Of a DNA stretch of 64,000 bases, positions 50,856 to 58,920 are shown piece after piece. Both the position numbers and the translations under genes were made by a program. Under the pieces are notes generated by a model, which saw nothing but the letters and a program-made list of their open reading frames with translations, was not told the origin of the DNA and made no database searches. The stretch is from NCBI GenBank assembly GCA_963661945.1, contig CAVLDP010000001.1:122318-186317 (forward strand). Direction: 5' to 3'. This DNA is from CAVLDP01 sp963661945. Its GTDB lineage: Bacteria; Bacillota; Clostridia; Lachnospirales; Lachnospiraceae. The number at the start of each line of letters is the position of its first letter. Position 1 is the first letter of the stretch.

Positions 50856-50883
50856 GTTAAGTTACTTATCGGTTAGGTTACTT
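50856..50883 (+). repeat. Direct repeats at the recombinase promoter
   Basis: GTTAAGTTACTT (50856-50867) and GTTAGGTTACTT (50872-50883), 11 of 12 identical, start 16 bases apart. The second reaches into the -35 box. They could be an activator or repressor site. Confidence 0.45.
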
Positions 50884-50910
50884 GATTATTTTTATGAAAG
50901 AGTGTATGAT
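50882..50910 (+). promoter_or_regulatory. Promoter for the tyrosine recombinase gene
   Basis: TTGATT (50882-50887) and TATGAT (50905-50910) with a 17-base spacer. The predicted start falls just before the inverted repeat at 50922-50957. Confidence 0.65.
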
Positions 50911-50921
50911 AAAGACAGATA

Positions 50922-50957
50922 CAACTATCGGATAAATATCTGTTTATCCGATAGTTG
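50922..50957. repeat. Perfect 15-6-15 inverted repeat, candidate recombinase core site or operator
   Basis: CAACTATCGGATAAA (50922-50936), six-base centre TATCTG, and TTTATCCGATAGTTG (50943-50957), perfectly complementary arms. No T run follows, so it is not a terminator. The arm-spacer-arm layout resembles tyrosine-recombinase core sites and it lies 41 bases upstream of such a gene. An operator at the transcription start or a 5' UTR hairpin are the alternatives. Confidence 0.75.
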
Positions 50958-50998
50958 CTATAGAAATAATCAAAATCTATCTATATAAGGGAGAAAAC

Positions 50999-52063
50999 AT
51001 GGGAAAAGATTCTGAATTCTATAAGAACAAGAAAAATCAGCAGCTTTTGAAACTTCGTGAACTTCTGGAGAAACTACCACCTTGTGCCAGGGATTATATT
51101 CATAGCAAGGAGGTATCTGTACAAACAAGTACCTTAGTTTCTTATTCCTATGATTTGTTGGCATTTTTTGAATATCTTAAGATGAATAATCCAACATTAA
51201 AATCTACTGAAATATCAAAGATTACATATGAGACGCTTGGATTGATTCAGTCAGAGGACATTATGGAATTTCAGAGATATTTAGAACTTAATGTTACAGA
51301 GGGTGATTATCGAGAAAATGGTAAGAAAGCGATTGCACGAAAAATGGCCCCTCTTCGTGGAATGTACGAATATCATTATTTACATGGTAATATTTCAAGT
51401 AATCCAATGCTGCTTGTTCCTCTCCCACGCTTCCGTAAAGATAAGAATATCATTCGAATGAACAATTATGAGGTTCAAGCTATTCTTGATGCGATTGAAC
51501 ATGGAAATGCGACAATGAGCGATCGCCAGAAGGCATACGCGGATAAGACCAGATATCGTGATCTGGCGATTTTGACCTTGCTTCTCAATACAGGAATGCG
51601 TGTCTCCGAATGCTACGGGTTAGACCTGGATGATGTAGATCTGAAGGTTAATTCTATTATATTAGTTCGAAAAGGTGGCGGACAGGATCAGCTGTATTTT
51701 GGTGAGGATATTCATAAAGCTCTTGAGGATTATCTTACGCTTGAAAGATGTAATTGTAAGGTCCTAGAAGGCCATGAAAAGGCTTTATTTCTATCCATGC
51801 GTGGTAGCCGCTTAAGCGTAGATGCAATAGAGAATTTGGTGAAGAAATATGCCAGACTGGTTGTTCCGAACAAGCATATTACGCCACATAAATTAAGATC
51901 TACATATGGAACTGCACTGTATCGAGAAACGGGTGATATCAGGCTTGTTGCAGATGTTCTTGGACATAACAATATAAATACAACAATTGATTATTATGCT
52001 GCTATGGAAGACGAACATAAAAGAGAAGCTGCTAACGCTGTGGATTTTCGTCGTGAGGATTAA
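50999..52063 (+). CDS. Tyrosine recombinase (Xer-type integrase)
   Basis: Site-specific recombinase of 354 residues. An N-terminal SAM-like core-binding domain (about 40-140) precedes the catalytic domain with the full set Arg201 (NTGMRVSECYG), Lys225, His297 and Arg300 (TPHKLRSTYG), His323 (LGHNNI) and nucleophile Tyr332. It resembles chromosomal Xer proteins more than phage integrases: no arm-binding domain, no excisionase and no phage genes nearby. It has its own promoter and a 15-6-15 palindrome upstream. Its stop overlaps the convergent rluD-like stop. Role in dimer resolution is inference. Confidence 0.88.
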   Translation: MGKDSEFYKNKKNQQLLKLRELLEKLPPCARDYIHSKEVSVQTSTLVSYSYDLLAFFEYLKMNNPTLKSTEISKITYETLGLIQSEDIMEFQRYLELNVTEGDYRENGKKAIARKMAPLRGMYEYHYLHGNISSNPMLLVPLPRFRKDKNIIRMNNYEVQAILDAIEHGNATMSDRQKAYADKTRYRDLAILTLLLNTGMRVSECYGLDLDDVDLKVNSIILVRKGGGQDQLYFGEDIHKALEDYLTLERCNCKVLEGHEKALFLSMRGSRLSVDAIENLVKKYARLVVPNKHITPHKLRSTYGTALYRETGDIRLVADVLGHNNINTTIDYYAAMEDEHKREAANAVDFRRED

Positions 52064-52974
52064 TCTCTTGGCAGGATTTCTAGCAAATGTTCAAAATAAG
52101 ATGGAATCGGTGCTTGGAATTCCATATATTCATTACTTCTTGGGTGAATAAATCCTATTGTCATGGCATGTAATGTCTGCCCTTCTAGATGATATGGACA
52201 TTTTTTAGGCCCATATAGAGGATCTCCAAGAAGTGGATGACCAATGGATGCCATATGAACACGTATTTGATGGGTTCGACCTGTTTCAAGCTTGAATTCT
52301 ACATATGCATAGTCTTTGTAATTTTTAATCACATGATAATGAGTAATTGCATTTCTTCCATCAGGAACGATTGCCATTTGCTTACGATCTTTGGGATTTC
52401 GGCCAATTGGCTTATCAATTGTGCCATCTGTTACATCATTTATTCTTCCGTGCACAATGCCGCGATAGATTCGGTTGACGCTGTGCTCTTTGATTTGCTC
52501 GGCAATGGATGTATGAGCATAATCATTCTTGCATACAATCAAGGAACCTGTGGTATCCTTGTCGATTCTATGCACAATTCCTGGGCGAATCTCTCCATTG
52601 ATTCCGGATAAATCATCCTTACAATGATACATAATGGCATTCACCAGAGTGCCAGAGTAATGACCTGGTGCTGGATGCACAACCATATCCTTTGGCTTAT
52701 TTACAATTAGGATATCAGAATCCTCATATAGAATATCTAGTGGAATATTCTCAGGACAGATGTCGACGGTTACAGGCTCTATGTCACTAATCTGAATTAG
52801 ATCATCAGTGAGAACCTTGTACGAAGACTTGATTGGTCGATTGTTTACCAGAACAAGTTCGTCTTTGATTAATTTTTGAAAATGGCTTCTGGACTTGTCG
52901 CTGATCTGTTCGGATAGATACTGATCAATTCTTTTTCCTTCATCTTCAATTTCAACCAATAATTCTCTATTCAT
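52060..52974 (-). CDS. RluD-like pseudouridine synthase (YlyB-like)
   Basis: Modifies uridines in 23S rRNA. An N-terminal S4 domain (GKRIDQYLSEQISDKSRSHFQKLI) is followed by the core with ILIVNKPKDMVVHPAPGH, catalytic Asp in GIVHRIDKDTTGSLIV, and GRTHQIRVHMA. At 304 residues it matches RluD and its Firmicute equivalent ylyB, which follows lspA in B. subtilis as here. It overlaps lspA by 8 bases and the convergent recombinase by 4. Confidence 0.92.
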   Translation of the reverse strand: MNRELLVEIEDEGKRIDQYLSEQISDKSRSHFQKLIKDELVLVNNRPIKSSYKVLTDDLIQISDIEPVTVDICPENIPLDILYEDSDILIVNKPKDMVVHPAPGHYSGTLVNAIMYHCKDDLSGINGEIRPGIVHRIDKDTTGSLIVCKNDYAHTSIAEQIKEHSVNRIYRGIVHGRINDVTDGTIDKPIGRNPKDRKQMAIVPDGRNAITHYHVIKNYKDYAYVEFKLETGRTHQIRVHMASIGHPLLGDPLYGPKKCPYHLEGQTLHAMTIGFIHPRSNEYMEFQAPIPSYFEHLLEILPRD

Positions 52975-53476
52975 TACTTTCCTTCTTCTTGAATATAAAG
53001 TCTAGTTCATCTTCCTTGTATACAAAGAGAATTAAATAAATAATGAAAATGATGCTCAGTGTCACATAGATATCAGCAACATTAAAAACAGGAAAATCAA
53101 TGAGCGAGAAATAGATGAAATCTCTCACATAGTGAAGAGTTATTCGGTCAACAAAATTGCCAATCGCTCCGCTAGCAAGTAAGACAAGTGCAATTCGAAG
53201 TGGAAGAAAACGACGATTAATTGGAAGCTTATGAAGCACATATAATAGCAAGATAAATAAAACTGGTGTAATGATATAAAAGAAAACCATCTGACCAGAT
53301 AAGATGCTGAAAGCTGCTCCAGTATTCTCTAAATAATGAAATTCTAATACGCCTGGAATAAGAGTAAAATCTATGCCATCTGCAAGATATTCGACAGCCA
53401 GTCCCTTAGTCCATAGGTCAAAAATTATTAGTGCAAGAAAAGCAACAAAATCAATAAATAATATTTTCTTCTTCAT
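52967..53476 (-). CDS. lspA: LspA, lipoprotein signal peptidase
   Basis: Membrane aspartyl protease that removes signal peptides from lipoproteins such as the ApbE and Dac proteins of this window. Four hydrophobic helices are visible; the catalytic Asp residues are in GAIGNFVDRI and VFNVADIYVT. A Lys-rich C-terminal tail (FIFKKKESNE) follows. At 169 residues it is of normal length. It is between aroB and the rluD-like gene. Confidence 0.94.
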   Translation of the reverse strand: MKKKILFIDFVAFLALIIFDLWTKGLAVEYLADGIDFTLIPGVLEFHYLENTGAAFSILSGQMVFFYIITPVLFILLLYVLHKLPINRRFLPLRIALVLLASGAIGNFVDRITLHYVRDFIYFSLIDFPVFNVADIYVTLSIIFIIYLILFVYKEDELDFIFKKKESNE

Positions 53477-53479
53477 AAA

Positions 53480-54577
53480 TTAATCCATAATATAATTAAT
53501 TGCGTCAAGTAGTATAGAATCTGACAAATTCCTGTTAATAAAAGCTTCTCCCAAGGAATTTAGTTCGATGAATTTAACTTGATTTCCAACCATCTTCTTA
53601 TCGGATTTCGTGGTCAAAAGAACCTCATTCGAATCTGAATCGAAATCAGATATCTTAATTGGCAGATGAAATTCACTGAGCGTTCTTTTGATATCTTCAA
53701 ATTCTTCTTCTGTAATATGGCCTTCTTTCATCGAAATATAGGAGGCTGAAACCATACCAAGCGATACACATTCTCCATGACTTAGGGTGAAATTCGAAAG
53801 CTTTTCAACAGCATGTCCGATTGTGTGACCGAAATTAAGATATCCTCTGATATTTGCTTCCTTAGGGTCCTCTTCTACTATTCTACCCTTAATCATGCAT
53901 GAACCATATACCAAGTCGATCATAGTCTTATCATCAAGAGATAAAATTTGCTCTTTGTGTGATTTGATATAAGAATAATAATCCTTATCCTGAATCAGAC
54001 CATGCTTAATGACTTCGCCCATTCCAGAAGAAAGCTGTGATTCTGGTAATGTTCTCAGGACCTGAATGTTCATATATACAAGTCGCGGCATATGAAATGC
54101 GCCAACCATATTTTTGTAGCTCTTAAAATCTACTCCAGTTTTACCACCGATACTGGAATCTACCTGAGAAAGCAAGGTGGTTGGTATCTGAATGAAGTCA
54201 ATTCCTCTTAAGTAGGTCGCTGCAGTAAATCCGGTTAAATCTCCTACAACTCCTCCACCAAGAGCTAGTAAGGCATCATATCGATCAAACTTATTACGGA
54301 TTAATTCTTCATATAACTTCTGGACTACATCGATATTCTTAGAAGCTTCACCTGCATCAAAAATAAAGTCATAAATCTGCCAGTTTGAATTGTTCAATGC
54401 TGATTTAACTTCTTCGAGATGTAATTTTGCCACGTTAGAATCTGTGACAATACATATCTTCTTGTAATTACTATTCTTAATATCTAGGATAGAAGCAAGA
54501 AGCTGGTCATAATTATTTCTTAATTTAATTTTATAACAAGGCTTTCCATCATAATTGATTTGTATTTCTTTATCCAT
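53480..54577 (-). CDS. aroB: 3-dehydroquinate synthase
   Basis: Second step of the shikimate pathway, turning DAHP into dehydroquinate with NAD+ and a divalent metal. Motifs: ALGGGVVGDLTGFTAATYLRGI, FIQIPTTLLSQVDSSIGGKTGVD, and NFGHTIGHAVEKL for metal binding. At 365 residues it is full length. ATG 54577 has AGGAGAG just upstream; the longer frame from 54610 is rejected. No other aro gene is nearby; it is inserted between ylmH and lspA of a division-associated cluster. Confidence 0.95.
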   Translation of the reverse strand: MDKEIQINYDGKPCYKIKLRNNYDQLLASILDIKNSNYKKICIVTDSNVAKLHLEEVKSALNNSNWQIYDFIFDAGEASKNIDVVQKLYEELIRNKFDRYDALLALGGGVVGDLTGFTAATYLRGIDFIQIPTTLLSQVDSSIGGKTGVDFKSYKNMVGAFHMPRLVYMNIQVLRTLPESQLSSGMGEVIKHGLIQDKDYYSYIKSHKEQILSLDDKTMIDLVYGSCMIKGRIVEEDPKEANIRGYLNFGHTIGHAVEKLSNFTLSHGECVSLGMVSASYISMKEGHITEEEFEDIKRTLSEFHLPIKISDFDSDSNEVLLTTKSDKKMVGNQVKFIELNSLGEAFINRNLSDSILLDAINYIMD

Positions 54578-54593
54578 ATACTCTCCTATTTCA

Positions 54594-55343
54594 CTAACGA
54601 TACCAGTCATAACTGATACGTATTTTCCCCTTTTTGCTTTCGCCTAGAATTGATCTAAAGATAACCTTTCCAAAGCCTCGAATCGAGATCTTATCATCGG
54701 GATTCAATTTCTGGCTAAAATTAGCACATGCTCTTCCGTTGATGAATACTTGATTTGCTAATATTAATTGATTTGATTTCTGCCTGGATAAATTGCAGGC
54801 TTCGGATATAAATGCATCAAGTCGATTTGAGGCAATTGTTCCAAAGTGATTCTCAAAGTTAGGGATATAAGTAAACTCTGTCTTCGGAATAACCTGTAGC
54901 ATAACCTCTGTATGCTTTATTTTATGGAATTCATCCTGTAGGAATGAAACCATATGGGACATACAAATAAGTATAATTTCGTCATTTTGAACTAAGATAT
55001 CGCCCAAAATATTTCGTTCTATTCCAAGATTCATAAGAGAACCAAGAACATCCCGATGTGTTAAGCATTCAGAATATTTCTTATGTAGAGGCTGCACCGA
55101 TAGATAGGAATAGGCATCTTCACATAAAGAAAGAGCATCAGGCTGAAAAATCACTAACTGACGCTCTGCATTTTCATAACCTCCATCCAGAATAAGATTA
55201 CATTGAAATTCATCTCTATGCTGAAGTAGAAGTTCTTGTTCATTCAAAGTAAGGAAATCGCTCGTCAGACAATAATTTCTGATATATGCCTTCTGATCCA
55301 GATCACTTAAATGCTTAAGTAGAAACTGTTCTTCCTTGTTCAT
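54594..55343 (-). CDS. ylmH: YlmH-like S4-domain RNA-binding protein
   Basis: A 249-residue protein of the YlmH family, with an N-terminal globular part and a C-terminal S4 domain (SNRLDAFISEACNLSRQKSNQLILANQVFING). In B. subtilis ylmH lies after sepF and ylmG, and has been linked to rescue of stalled ribosomes together with RqcH, which is also in this window. ATG 55343 lies one base after the sepF stop; the longer frame from 55382 would overlap sepF. Confidence 0.88.
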   Translation of the reverse strand: MNKEEQFLLKHLSDLDQKAYIRNYCLTSDFLTLNEQELLLQHRDEFQCNLILDGGYENAERQLVIFQPDALSLCEDAYSYLSVQPLHKKYSECLTHRDVLGSLMNLGIERNILGDILVQNDEIILICMSHMVSFLQDEFHKIKHTEVMLQVIPKTEFTYIPNFENHFGTIASNRLDAFISEACNLSRQKSNQLILANQVFINGRACANFSQKLNPDDKISIRGFGKVIFRSILGESKKGKIRISYDWYR

Positions 55344-55344
55344 A

Positions 55345-55836
55345 TTAAAATCCAGTTTGAATGCCGCCAAAGTCAAAGGCATTCATTAAATCCTGAAAAT
55401 CACCTGATAAATCGACAGATGAAGGTGTAAGGATATAATTGTAATTACCAATCTTCTGCAGAGTTCCATCCAAGGCATAACAAGCACCAGAAGAGAAATC
55501 GATAATTCTCTGCGCCAGGCCTAAATCAAGTCCTTCCATATTAAGGAGGACAATCTTATCATCAAGGAGGGCTTCTGCGATATCCTTAACATCATCATAA
55601 GATGTTGGCTTTACAAAGGATACAGCCATATTAGAAGAGCCACTCTTCTTAACACTACGAAGTGGAGTTATTTTGTTGTTATTTTGTTTGGATGCCTTAT
55701 GATCATCTTCGGAAGACTTTCTGGAAAATAAAGAAGTGTGCTCCTCTTCGTCTTCTTCATATTCATCGTAGTAATCGTCCTCGTCATCTTCGTCATCCAT
55801 CTGCATAAGACCGAGGAATTTATCGAATACGCTCAT
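55345..55836 (-). CDS. sepF: SepF, FtsZ-interacting division protein
   Basis: A membrane-binding partner of FtsZ that forms rings and shapes the septum. The N-terminal amphipathic start (SVFDKFLGLM) can anchor to membrane; a very acidic linker follows (residues 13-32), and the C-terminal SepF core has VKPTSYDDVKDIAEALLDDKIVLLNMEGLD and AQRIIDFSSGACYAL. At 163 residues it is normal. AGGAGA precedes the ATG. It is in the ylmE-sepF-ylmH order known from B. subtilis. Confidence 0.94.
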   Translation of the reverse strand: MSVFDKFLGLMQMDDEDDEDDYYDEYEEDEEEHTSLFSRKSSEDDHKASKQNNNKITPLRSVKKSGSSNMAVSFVKPTSYDDVKDIAEALLDDKIVLLNMEGLDLGLAQRIIDFSSGACYALDGTLQKIGNYNYILTPSSVDLSGDFQDLMNAFDFGGIQTGF

Positions 55837-55851
55837 TTCTAATATCTCCTA

Positions 55852-56544
55852 CTAAATACTGTAATCTCTATGACCAAATATTCCGGTACCAACGCGAACC
55901 ATGGTAGAGCCTTCTTCTATCGCAACTTCGAAATCACCGCTCATACCCATCGATAGAATATTCATATCTACATTATCAATGTTTTCCTTATCTATGTCAA
56001 CAGATAAGCACTTTATTTGGTGAAAAAAGCCTCGATTTTCTTCGGAATCCACAACATATGGTGCTATAGTCATCAGACCATTGATATGAATATTAGGAAG
56101 GGCGGCGATATCTCTAACAAGCTCAATCGTTTCTTCTCTGGAAACGCCAAACTTTGTTTCTTCATTTGCAATATTAACTTCTACTAAGATCTCGGCTGTT
56201 AGATTAGCTTTTACAGCCTGCTTACTAATCTCCTCTGCTAGACGATATGAATCGACGGAATGTATCAGGCTTACTTTACCCATGAGATATTTGACTTTGT
56301 TTCTCTGCAAATGGCCAATCATATGCCAATGGATGTCATCTGGCATGGAATCATATTTATCACATAATTCCTGTACTTTATTCTCACCAAATTCTCTCGC
56401 ACCAGCACGATATGCTTCTTCTAAGTCACAAACAGGCTTTGTCTTGCTGACAGAAATTAATGTAACCTCAGAACGATCTCTTCCTGCACGCTTGCAGGCC
56501 TCCTGAATTCTTTCTTCGATATCTTGTAAGTTTTCTGTAATCAT
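55852..56544 (-). CDS. ylmE: YggS/YlmE family PLP-binding protein
   Basis: Pyridoxal-phosphate-binding protein of the YggS/PLPBP family, which buffers PLP and affects amino-acid metabolism. The PLP Lys is in TLISVSKTKPV, followed by FGENKVQEL, WHMIGHLQRNKVKY, SVDSYRLAEEI, and the closing LSMGMSGDFEVAIEEGSTMVRVG. At 230 residues it is complete. It sits directly upstream of sepF, as in many Gram-positive division clusters. Confidence 0.94.
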   Translation of the reverse strand: MITENLQDIEERIQEACKRAGRDRSEVTLISVSKTKPVCDLEEAYRAGAREFGENKVQELCDKYDSMPDDIHWHMIGHLQRNKVKYLMGKVSLIHSVDSYRLAEEISKQAVKANLTAEILVEVNIANEETKFGVSREETIELVRDIAALPNIHINGLMTIAPYVVDSEENRGFFHQIKCLSVDIDKENIDNVDMNILSMGMSGDFEVAIEEGSTMVRVGTGIFGHRDYSI

Positions 56545-56553
56545 AAGAAACTC

Positions 56554-57936
56554 CTAATTAATAATATCATTTTCATTTACCTGGTCGCCCTGTAAGACAA
56601 TATGATCATATAGGGCAAGGCCATAATTGGTACCAGACTTGATAATACTATAATCCTCGGTCTGATATAGAATCTCAATTTGTTTGAATACCGCATATCC
56701 TTTATTGACATTGTAGACGCCAGATAGAGTAGCTGTGCTTGTTCCAACAGTATAGGTATCCTTGGAATCAGCCTTTCGAATAATGGTGCCATCCGTGACT
56801 TCTTCGCTATCTACGTAATAAAATCCGTCTTCGCTCTCATAATAGATAGTAGGTGTAATAAAAGAATCCGTTGTTCCGGAGACTAATAGGCCCAAATCGC
56901 CGGAATCATCTCCCTTATAGAAGTAAGTCTCTGGAATGGTATAGAAGGTCTTCTCGGTAATTGCAGTATTTGGTATTTTGAGACCGCTTGTCTGATCTAA
57001 TAGAAGCTCTATATTTAGGAAACGATCATCCGCATAGCGGTCCATAGAATCATCGAGTGAAAGAATCAAATAATCCTGTCCAGCTTGATTCGTAATGGAA
57101 CAGGCAGCCCAGGTTGTAGCATCATCTTCCTTGAACCTAATCTCAATATAAGAAGTATCGGATAGAGTTGTTACCATATCCTCATCAATTGCCATGATTA
57201 AATTCCAGTGGTCGGAAGTAATAATCTTATATATGGCCTGACCATCTGTTATGGCACTATCTGATTTAAGGTTCTCTGTATCCAGGCTACTTTGATCGAA
57301 GGAATCCGATGTAAAGGTATCTATCGTTATATCCTCATAGCCATCAATAGAATACATGATTAGACCAGCTTCAGGAGCATAATATGTCTTATATTCTGCG
57401 CTCTCGATTGCCTTCTTAATATCACTCTCATACTCTTCTACTGCTTCATTAGAATAAATCTGACTAAGAGAATCCGATAAATCGTTCTTAAAGGAATAAA
57501 CGCGATAAAAGTCATTATCGTTATAGCCATTCATGAAGGAAGAAATTTGACTTTCCATCTCTGATAAATCATCCTCAGAGATGGAAGTTACGTCAACAGT
57601 GTTTGCTTTTAATTTCTCAGTAATTGTTCCAGAGGTATCAATAGCATAGCAGATAGTTTTAGCACCGACTTTGCTGCGATTCTTGGCATAATAATAGATA
57701 TATCCTGTGGTATCTGCATAGTAGACATTTTCATCTCTAAGTGCCAGAGCAGTATATTCATTATTGCTTGCGATAGAACCCTGAGTAACCTCATAGACAG
57801 TGATATTCTTATCAGTTAGGTAAGTGTAGATATGAAAAATTACATAGATAAAGATAATAAAAAAGATAACAATACCAAGATTAAACTGAATTGGCTTATG
57901 AAATTTTACGATATTGGAATTCTTTTTTGACTTCAT
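56554..57936 (-). CDS. HlyD-like membrane-fusion/periplasmic adaptor-type protein
   Basis: A 460-residue protein with a basic N-terminus, one membrane helix (about 21-43) and a large extracytoplasmic region rich in Ser, Asp and Tyr. It resembles the HlyD-family adaptor proteins found next to sepF/ylmE in Clostridia, though I see no clean biotinyl-lipoyl half motif. No ABC or RND transporter partner follows, so a transport role is doubtful and an envelope or division role is possible. It has no clear ribosome site and starts 3 bases after the dac stop, so it is probably coupled. Confidence 0.65.
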   Translation of the reverse strand: MKSKKNSNIVKFHKPIQFNLGIVIFFIIFIYVIFHIYTYLTDKNITVYEVTQGSIASNNEYTALALRDENVYYADTTGYIYYYAKNRSKVGAKTICYAIDTSGTITEKLKANTVDVTSISEDDLSEMESQISSFMNGYNDNDFYRVYSFKNDLSDSLSQIYSNEAVEEYESDIKKAIESAEYKTYYAPEAGLIMYSIDGYEDITIDTFTSDSFDQSSLDTENLKSDSAITDGQAIYKIITSDHWNLIMAIDEDMVTTLSDTSYIEIRFKEDDATTWAACSITNQAGQDYLILSLDDSMDRYADDRFLNIELLLDQTSGLKIPNTAITEKTFYTIPETYFYKGDDSGDLGLLVSGTTDSFITPTIYYESEDGFYYVDSEEVTDGTIIRKADSKDTYTVGTSTATLSGVYNVNKGYAVFKQIEILYQTEDYSIIKSGTNYGLALYDHIVLQGDQVNENDIIN

Positions 57937-57939
57937 AGC

Positions 57940-58920
57940 TTAAGTATTGGCATATTGATACAAAATCTGATTCATTAAATAATACAAATTGGTTGGTGCA
58001 TCTGCATGAAAGACAATAGATATAATTTCTTCATTCTTGGAATTTAAGCTAAGCAGTACAAGACAATATTTTGCCTGGCCTGTTGTTCCGGTCTTTCCAC
58101 CTAGAACAGTAATTCCATCTGGAGATTTTCTCTTGCCCGTTAGATAACCATTGGTATTATTCCAGGTCTGACTAGCTGCACTTCCGTCTCCGGAAGTATA
58201 GTAGACATCGTATGATACGGTCTCAATCATTGTGACAAATTCAGGGTATTCAATGGCTGCATTAAATATCAGATACATATCATATACTGTTGTATAATGC
58301 TCTGAATCATGAAGTCCATTAGGAGTTACAAAATGAGAATTCGTAGCACCGATAGCCTTCGCTTCCTGATTCATAAGGTCGACAAAGGCATCCACAGAAC
58401 CACTAATGCCCTCTGCGAGTGCAATTGCCGCATCATTGCCTGAACGAAGAAGAAGTCCATAGAGAAGCTGTCGAATGGTAAGCTGGTCTCCTGCCTTTAG
58501 ATTGGCAATGGAGGAATCCGATGCTTGATCGCAGGCGTTTTCACTAACAGTTACTGTCTGATCTAAATTCGCATACTTAAATGCGACAAGAGCTGTTAGA
58601 ATCTTCGTCGTGCTCGCAGGATATAATTTGTCATAGATGTTCTGACTATATAAGGTCTCTCCTGTGGTTCGATTAAAGACTGCAGCACCTGATGCCACCT
58701 GAGATTCTACAGTATCATTTCCAATGTTGGTATTTTCTGCTACACATAAATTAGAACTGTATAGATTGGATGCTGACACGCTATTCGAATGCGTGATGCC
58801 ATATTGATAGGAGGTCTCATAGGTGTCATAGGTACATTCTTCTACCTTGCCACAAGCACATAGTGAAAACGTAAGGGTAAGAATTAAGAGTATGGATAAT
58901 AATTTATTTGTACATCTCAC
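57940..58920 (-). CDS. D-alanyl-D-alanine carboxypeptidase (lipoprotein, DacA/DacF-like)
   Basis: Trims the terminal D-Ala of peptidoglycan stem peptides. The N-terminus is a lipoprotein signal with a lipobox ending LCAC (Cys23), so it is tethered outside the membrane. Class A active-site motifs are complete: S103-T-T-K106, S160-G-N162 and K276-T-G. It lacks the amphipathic C-terminal anchor domain of DacA, consistent with the lipid anchor. It starts with GTG and overlaps the mgsA-like 3' end by 17 bases. The 326-residue length fits the compact DacF type. Confidence 0.9.
   Translation of the reverse strand: MRCTNKLLSILLILTLTFSLCACGKVEECTYDTYETSYQYGITHSNSVSASNLYSSNLCVAENTNIGNDTVESQVASGAAVFNRTTGETLYSQNIYDKLYPASTTKILTALVAFKYANLDQTVTVSENACDQASDSSIANLKAGDQLTIRQLLYGLLLRSGNDAAIALAEGISGSVDAFVDLMNQEAKAIGATNSHFVTPNGLHDSEHYTTVYDMYLIFNAAIEYPEFVTMIETVSYDVYYTSGDGSAASQTWNNTNGYLTGKRKSPDGITVLGGKTGTTGQAKYCLVLLSLNSKNEEIISIVFHADAPTNLYYLMNQILYQYANT

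Noticed and set aside
50922..50957. The palindrome as an intrinsic terminator
   Set aside because: No T run follows either arm, and it lies just downstream of a promoter, so termination is unlikely; a stronger terminator for dtd is already present at 50765-50798.
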